Below are positions 58,465 through 64,000 of a stretch of DNA of 64,000 nucleotides, one piece after another. The notes beneath the pieces are model-generated. The model had not been told where the DNA came from and searched no databases. It saw only the letters and a list, made by a program, of their open reading frames with translations. Both the position numbers and the translations under genes were made by a program. The first letter of the stretch is position 1, and each line of letters begins with the position of its first letter. The stretch is from the NCBI GenBank assembly GCA_038049695.1, contig CP142453.1, positions 128,439,001-128,503,000 on the forward strand, read 5' to 3'. Origin of the DNA: Cinnamomum chago (taxonomy: Eukaryota; Streptophyta; Magnoliopsida; Laurales; Lauraceae).

Positions 58465-61400
58465 TAGAAAAGAATAAACCACCAGAGAATGAGGCACTAA
58501 CCCTGTGTGATTATTATTACGAGTCATTAACAGCATTCAATGTACAGCATATTTCATTGTTAGCATAAGGTATATATATCAAGGGTAGTGAGATCAATAC
58601 ATGTAACCCAATTCAACTCTAAACAGTAGGGTAAGCAGGGTGGTTGGTTTTAACAATTTAATTATGAATCAGAAATGGAGTACAGTCAACTACTCAGTAC
58701 GTCTCTGAAATGTTTTAAGCTGGCAGCATGGAGGTAAGAATTAATAGAAAAATGAATAGATCTGGTCAAAATAAGTATCTAACGATAAGATAAATAACAA
58801 TTATTCAATGAATAGATGTCCAGCACACCTGATACCGTAAATTTGCTGATGTTCCAAGAAAACACCCATAAACAACAGCAGTCTTAAATATAGGAGATCT
58901 TTTATTTCTTTCCTTCACAACCAATGTGGGATTCAATAATCTGCGAACCACATATAACAAATTTGAGATAGCCACAGCTCCAATGCTAGAAATAAATCCA
59001 ACACCAGAAAGTTTTAGGCCCCCAATAAGGACAGATGCAAGCCTATGATTCAAATTCCAGTCCTTCCCAGCATTGTTCATTTGAAAAGCATTATCTGGGA
59101 TAGATCCTAGAAGACCCTTCAGTAACTCCAAGTTCTCAGGTACAGTGATCTCATCCGCATATGAAAGGAATGATATCGTTGGGGCAGGAAGCCATACAGT
59201 AAAAAAATCAACAACTGTACCCCTGAGAGTATCGGTGATAACATAGTCAAGTTCTTCAAAAAAAGTTCCTTTACGCCTTTCATACTGTGCTAAGAGAGTG
59301 GTTGTTATTGATATAGCTTCTTCTATAGCTAGCCTGTGTAGAAATTTGGGATCTGCCAACAATCTTTCCCGGAAGCCCTGCAACAAGATGAATTGCAAAA
59401 CAAATTTAATGAATATATACAGATATGAGCTTACTAGTCAGTCAATCACTTTTTTGAAACCAAATGTATTCATTCTTACCAAACCACACCAATATAAATA
59501 ATCCTATAAGCATTAATTCCAGAAAACAAAACATATATAACAATGAGATGACATTAGATGGATGCTCTATTCAACCACCGGATTTGCAACTATCCTGACT
59601 CACACTCTGTTAAAGTCAGCCCCATGGTTTGGTGATCCAGACCATTGATCCAGTGGGTTCAATCAAGGACTGGGAAACAGCACAAAAATATTTCAGACGG
59701 GTATCCTAGCAATCCAAACTGTCATTTCTTCCAGTCTCTAGCTGCATTTTCTGCTTAAGTGTGTAAATAATAGAGGCCCCAACCCATAGGTTGGTCCCAA
59801 AATATAAGAAGTCCGGATCCAAACCACACAAAAGAAAAATGGTGCACCAGGCATTACACGTCCACACATTATTCCAAGATGGAATAGGCCCATGGTTCTA
59901 AAAATCGACTGAGTATGAGTTCCAAGATGGAATGGCCCTATTTTCTTATTGGAAGGAGATTTGGGAGGCTCTTGGGGATCTTTTACACGAGTTTTGAGGA
60001 TTAAAACCACAGTTTGTGTAAGAACTAGGTATACAAATTACAATGATTGAATGCACTATTCATTTGATTTGAGTGAAAATGATAACACACATTTATTCTT
60101 AAAATTCTTTCTAAATTAAACATGCCAAGTCGTAAAATTCTATGTTTATAGAACCTTATTTTCCAGATTACTTTTATATCTAGATATACATTTCAATATT
60201 TTCGAAAGGTTTTAGGATCTAACGTATGACTCGGCCGACTCAATTCGATTCAAGGGGGACCGAGTCAACCCCCATGTCCGATCTATAAAACCTTGGGTAG
60301 ACCTAGAATAAAAGGTCTAAAAACAAGATGGAACAATAATCAAAATAGTCTATTTACACACTTCTTACCTGGAACCGGTGAGTAAGTTCGGCAATGAGAG
60401 GATACTGCTCCAGATCAAAGAAGTTTTGTAGTGCTTCAGGTGATACCAGACCAAGATCCAGCCCTTTCTGAAGATCCTGATTAGCATGTGAAAAACAGAG
60501 ATCATCCATCCTGTTAAATATAATGTTACCTTCATCATGAGAAAAAAAAAGAAAGAGTATTACACATGAGAAAAAGCTTTCTGTCACCATTCATATCTTG
60601 TTAAATAACTAACCTGGGGTAAAGCATCTCGCCTCCTACCAGCTGCATTCATAACCCGAGCTACTTCAGCACGATCAAAACAATTCCTACTACATGGTCT
60701 AGCAGCTGAGTACCACAAGAAATCAGCAACAGGAACTTCTCCCTCTCGGCGTATATCTTGCCGTTCAGGATTCAGTAATATAACCGCTTGATTTTTCTTT
60801 TGTAACTTCTTAGAAATTCTTGCTGGCAATCCAGTCCCTCTTGATCCATATATCACATGGCTTGCACCTGTTATTACTACTAGCATAACAGAAGAGCCAC
60901 CATCTACCACTGCCTGTGTGAGAATCTGGGACATTGTATAATCCTGGACAACTCTGGCCTGAGCAGACAGATAGGAACTTGGACCAAAAGGAGCAGACTG
61001 ATTCAGAGAATTTATGTCTACTGACAACCAACGGGAGATAGATGTGAACCCAGCAATGAATCCTGAACCAGGAGGAGGGGTATAGATCTTACGTTCTGCC
61101 CTAGAAAGACTGCGTATACCTTCAGCTTGAACAGTCCTTAAAACCTAGTCAACTAAGAGAAGTTAGAAAAGTCCTCGCAGATGAGACAGATATAACCGTG
61201 CAGACAGGCAAGAAAAATGGAATGCGTGAAAAAAAAAAAAAAAAAAAGTTAAACTGGATATTCTGAGAACACAGTAAGAACATGTTTCTCACAATATAAG
61301 GTGGGGAGAACTTTAAAAACAAATGTTAGGACTGTTTGAGATACAAGATGCCAAGAATGCCGGCTTGAAGAAATTTCACATTAAAACCTAATGTACCCAA

Positions 61401-64000
61401 ATACTTGAACCAACATAAAGCGGGTACAGGTTTAGCATATACTACTTATCAAGTCCGTTATTTCATATAGTTCATTTAGTTTTCTCACTTTTCAACATAA
61501 TTTTTTTTTTTTTTAAGGAATGTAAACAGTGACAACTTCATTGACTCAGAAGTGTTCTAAAGAGAAAAATAAGACAGCCATATCAGTATCCATGTCCTAG
61601 ATCTCCAAAAATGTAATGTTGTATCCCAGATCCCCGTATCTGTATCCTATTTGTATCTGTATAAGGGCATCATAGATTGAAACTGCAATAAAAGGTATGC
61701 AATGTATTTGCCTGTGGAGCCTCACCTCACTTGGGCCATAGTCAAGGGGCATCTTGTAGGTGTGCATGCTTGAATGCACATGCTGAAAAAGACATTTATG
61801 GATTTTTGGTCTGATCTCTTTACACAATGGGTGGCTTTGACCGAGAGTGGTACACGTAACCACTATAAACTCATGCTCCTTGTTCCAATTAAGTCAAATT
61901 ATAGGGTTTGAGGAAAGTTTTCTTAGACCTAGACAAACCTTTTCCCTCAAGATCTCTTCTGCTAAATTGGACTGCTTGGTGGTCATTGAGCATCCATTCA
62001 CAGCATGCATGAGATAATAGGCTCCTAATTTCAGGTTTTCTCTTTTAAGAGAATTTAAGCTTTCAAATATCTGTCTCCCTGTAGGTGCAAATCCAGGGTC
62101 CAAACTAGTATGGGAACCATCATCCACCTATTGAAAGTAAATTGGCTTCATGGAGAAGAAAATATATAGCATTGGGAAGTCGCATCATGATGACAAAGGA
62201 AGATCCAGTGAGACTTTCTTTGGAAGGTGATGCCATGTGTTTGGTTGGGCGGGTGGATGGGAAATAGTTCTTCAAGGTCAAAATACCATAGGTATGTGGT
62301 GTCAGAAAAAGGTTGGGACAGTAAGAGTTGCCTCTTTTAGGAGAATTTATCTAATGTTGAGTTGCTGGGTGGAAAGCTCATCTACAATATATCTTTTGGG
62401 GATTTTGTCAAAGTCAAAGTTGTTACACTAAGAGTTACCTCTTTTCCTTCTTAACAATGTTTATATTTTAAAGATTGAGGCAGATAGAAATTTGGAGTCT
62501 AGACCCTCAGAAGGAGTTCTCTACCAGATCTTCTCTTAAGACATTATGTTCTCCATCAATTGATCCTTCTCTTTCTTGAGTCTACATCTGTTTAACAATA
62601 CCTCATGTTTGGTGGTGAGAATTTTAATGATAGATAAGCTAATGGAACATGAATTGTGCATCAATGCATCTTCCATTTGTTTTTTTTTTTTTTTTCCTTT
62701 CTATCAAATTCTACTCACTGCAAGTTATATTTCAACTTTCAAAAATTCTTTATTTTATTGTAAGAATTAATTTCTTAGTGTATGATAGTCTCACTGGGTC
62801 TAATTTTTTTTTAAATTAGTTGCATCTAACACTAGAAGAAACATTGCCTTTGGCAACTTTAGGTTTAGAATCTACTGCCTTGGTCGTGATAACTGTCTGT
62901 GACTTCATCCACCATGAGCAAATGCATGCTCACCATGCATATTAGATTAAGCATCATATTAGGTCCCCAAGGGGTTGGCCGAGTGGTCAGGACCACGGTT
63001 CCTCTCTCTTCCGGAGCTAAAGGTCCTGGTATCGATCCCCAGTTGCCCCCTCTTCAGAAACCGAAGGTTGAGTCCACTAGTGCTACCACCTGGGGGGCCA
63101 CAGGGTGTTTACCCGGCTTCTCTCTAGGTCCGAAGGGATTAGTCCAACCCAAAGGGTTGGGAACCCTCCGTTAGCAAAAAAGAAAAGAAAAAAAAGAAGA
63201 TTAAGCATCAGAAAAAGTTTTAGATCTGTGGCTCATAACAAAATGCAAGAATTTGACTATTGGGTCATCAATCCCCTCCACGTACACACGGATGTATGGG
63301 CATGTGCACTGACACGTACGTACATGATTAGACATGGTCCTGATATTGCTCTGATGTAGTGTATTCATCAAAAAGCATGGTACAAGCAATACATCACTAT
63401 TCCTGTCCACACCAAATGCAAAGAACCATATGCAATGAGACACCAAACGTTCTCTTTCCACAAAGATTCATGGCTGTCTGATTTGCTTTGTTTAGTCCAT
63501 TAGTATCTTCACCTCAGGAACCAATTTCTAGTCAAAGAAACAAAATCTAATGATCCTTTTTATCTATCAGATATTAAGTTGCTTACAACTGTGGTCGAAA
63601 TTGTCATTCCACCTCCACTGGTGCTGTCCATGAACCAGATAGATATTGGTTTAGGCCCAAAGTTTCAGCTAATTTCATTGGGCTTGTCAATACTGAACTA
63701 TTTAAAATTCAATATTTTGCAGACTTTTGCGCAGCCGATAGACAGCCCTAAGTCGCCTTGGGTACAAAATTTGGCAGCCAATCCTAATGCATGCAAGTCA
63801 AAATGAGCACTATGATTTAATTCGACACCTATTACTTCTTTTGTAAAGTAAACATGATATATTCAAATCATGTCTTCGAATTTATCTTACTAAATGCTTA
63901 AAACATTTACCTCAAGTGGAGTGCCACAAGCAACTATTCGAATTCCATTGTCATGACAGTAATTTAAAAGAGGTTCATACTCCTGCCAACGTTCAGGGGG
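56765..64000 (-). CDS. RER5/RER6: RETICULATA-RELATED 5/6-like protein (DUF399 + DUF3411), 3' six exons
   Basis: Minus-strand exons: 64000..63911 (cut by the window edge), 61144..60614, 60476..60369, 59377..58829, 58103..57987 and 56935..56765. All have GT-AG borders and all internal junctions are phase 0, giving 521 residues before TAG at 56765. The first two exons ([22 protein letters not shown] ... [15 protein letters not shown] ... [20 protein letters not shown]) belong to the ChaN-like DUF399 region. From [16 protein letters not shown] onward is the DUF3411/RETICULATA region ([52 protein letters not shown]), with several hydrophobic segments. This domain pair is that of Arabidopsis RER5/RER6, chloroplast envelope-associated proteins of about 730 residues linked to leaf development. 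The transit peptide and N-terminal exons lie beyond the window. A 2.77-kb intron (63910-61145) holds a SINE and another intron a MITE. Confidence 0.93.
57521..57947. mobile_element. hAT-like MITE in the last RER intron, 427 bp
   Basis: Ends are TAGGGATGTAAACGGG and CCCATTTACATCCTTA, flanked by CATTGAAA (57513-57520) and CATAGAAA (57948-57955), 7 of 8 identical. The interior is rich in GGACCCGG-type words and homologous to the element at 5044-5353. Confidence 0.8.
58401..58462. repeat. (TC)31 microsatellite in an RER intron
   Basis: Uninterrupted TC dinucleotide run of about 62 bp between RER exons 4 and 5 as numbered here. On the transcribed strand it is a (GA)n purine tract. Confidence 0.95.
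62957..63197 (+). mobile_element. tRNA-derived SINE in the large RER intron, full length
   Basis: TATTAGGTCCCCAAGGGG, A box TTGGCCGAGTGG, B-box-like GGTATCGATCCCC, ending GGGAACCCTCCGTTAGC plus an A-rich tail. Exact 13-bp duplications AGATTAAGCATCA flank it (62944-62956 and 63198-63210). It is antisense to the host gene. The perfect duplication suggests it is the youngest of the copies here. Confidence 0.92.

Noticed and set aside
62964-63040. Genuine tRNA gene (GGCCGAGTGG head)
   Set aside because: No acceptor-stem pairing or proper T arm, a degenerate B box, an extra 3' body and A-rich tail, and flanking duplications: it is a SINE.

Overview
This is nuclear DNA from a flowering plant. The clues are intron-bearing genes with GT-AG boundaries, plant-restricted protein families (WRKY, ERD15, PADRE/DUF4228, F-box/FBD/LRR, RETICULATA-RELATED), TATA boxes about 30 bp ahead of likely transcription starts, and a dense load of plant-type LTR retrotransposons, LINEs, tRNA-derived SINEs and hAT-like MITEs. 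I cannot fix the species. The long repeat-filled introns and expanded intergenic space suit a medium or large woody-plant genome.

Genes in order: the 3' end of a WRKY factor (+, 1-147); a two-exon ERD15-like PAM2 protein (-, 4748-5956); a single-exon membrane-anchored methyltransferase-like protein (+, 20185-21696) with two upstream ORFs; a small PADRE protein (+, 36232-36711); an F-box/FBD/LRR pseudogene (+, about 52010-54089) and an older relic of the same family (30.8-31.1 kb); and the last six exons of a chloroplast RETICULATA-RELATED 5/6-like gene (-, 56765 to beyond 64000).

Between them the window is mostly mobile DNA. Four long TG...CA elements (23124-26193, 27499-29814, 38296-44630 and 40047-42966, the last nested in the third) look like solo LTRs, three of them with exact 5-bp target duplications. 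All four share a gene-like layout: a pyrimidine-rich leader, an AAG|GCAAGT (GC-AG type) 5' splice site, a long intron and a short terminal exon entered in the same phase. Three carry arrays of GGTCGACC-centred hairpins inside that intron.

At 48667-50695 a 2-kb LTR retroelement has an initiator-Met primer site and a polypurine tract but no gag or pol. Its only recognisable ORF encodes a double-stranded RNA-binding domain. This is the strongest candidate for something undescribed: a non-autonomous retroelement that has picked up a dsRNA-binding protein.

The genes do not form a functional cluster; they are independent loci separated by repeats. All coordinates, splice sites and duplications were read by eye; no database search was possible.
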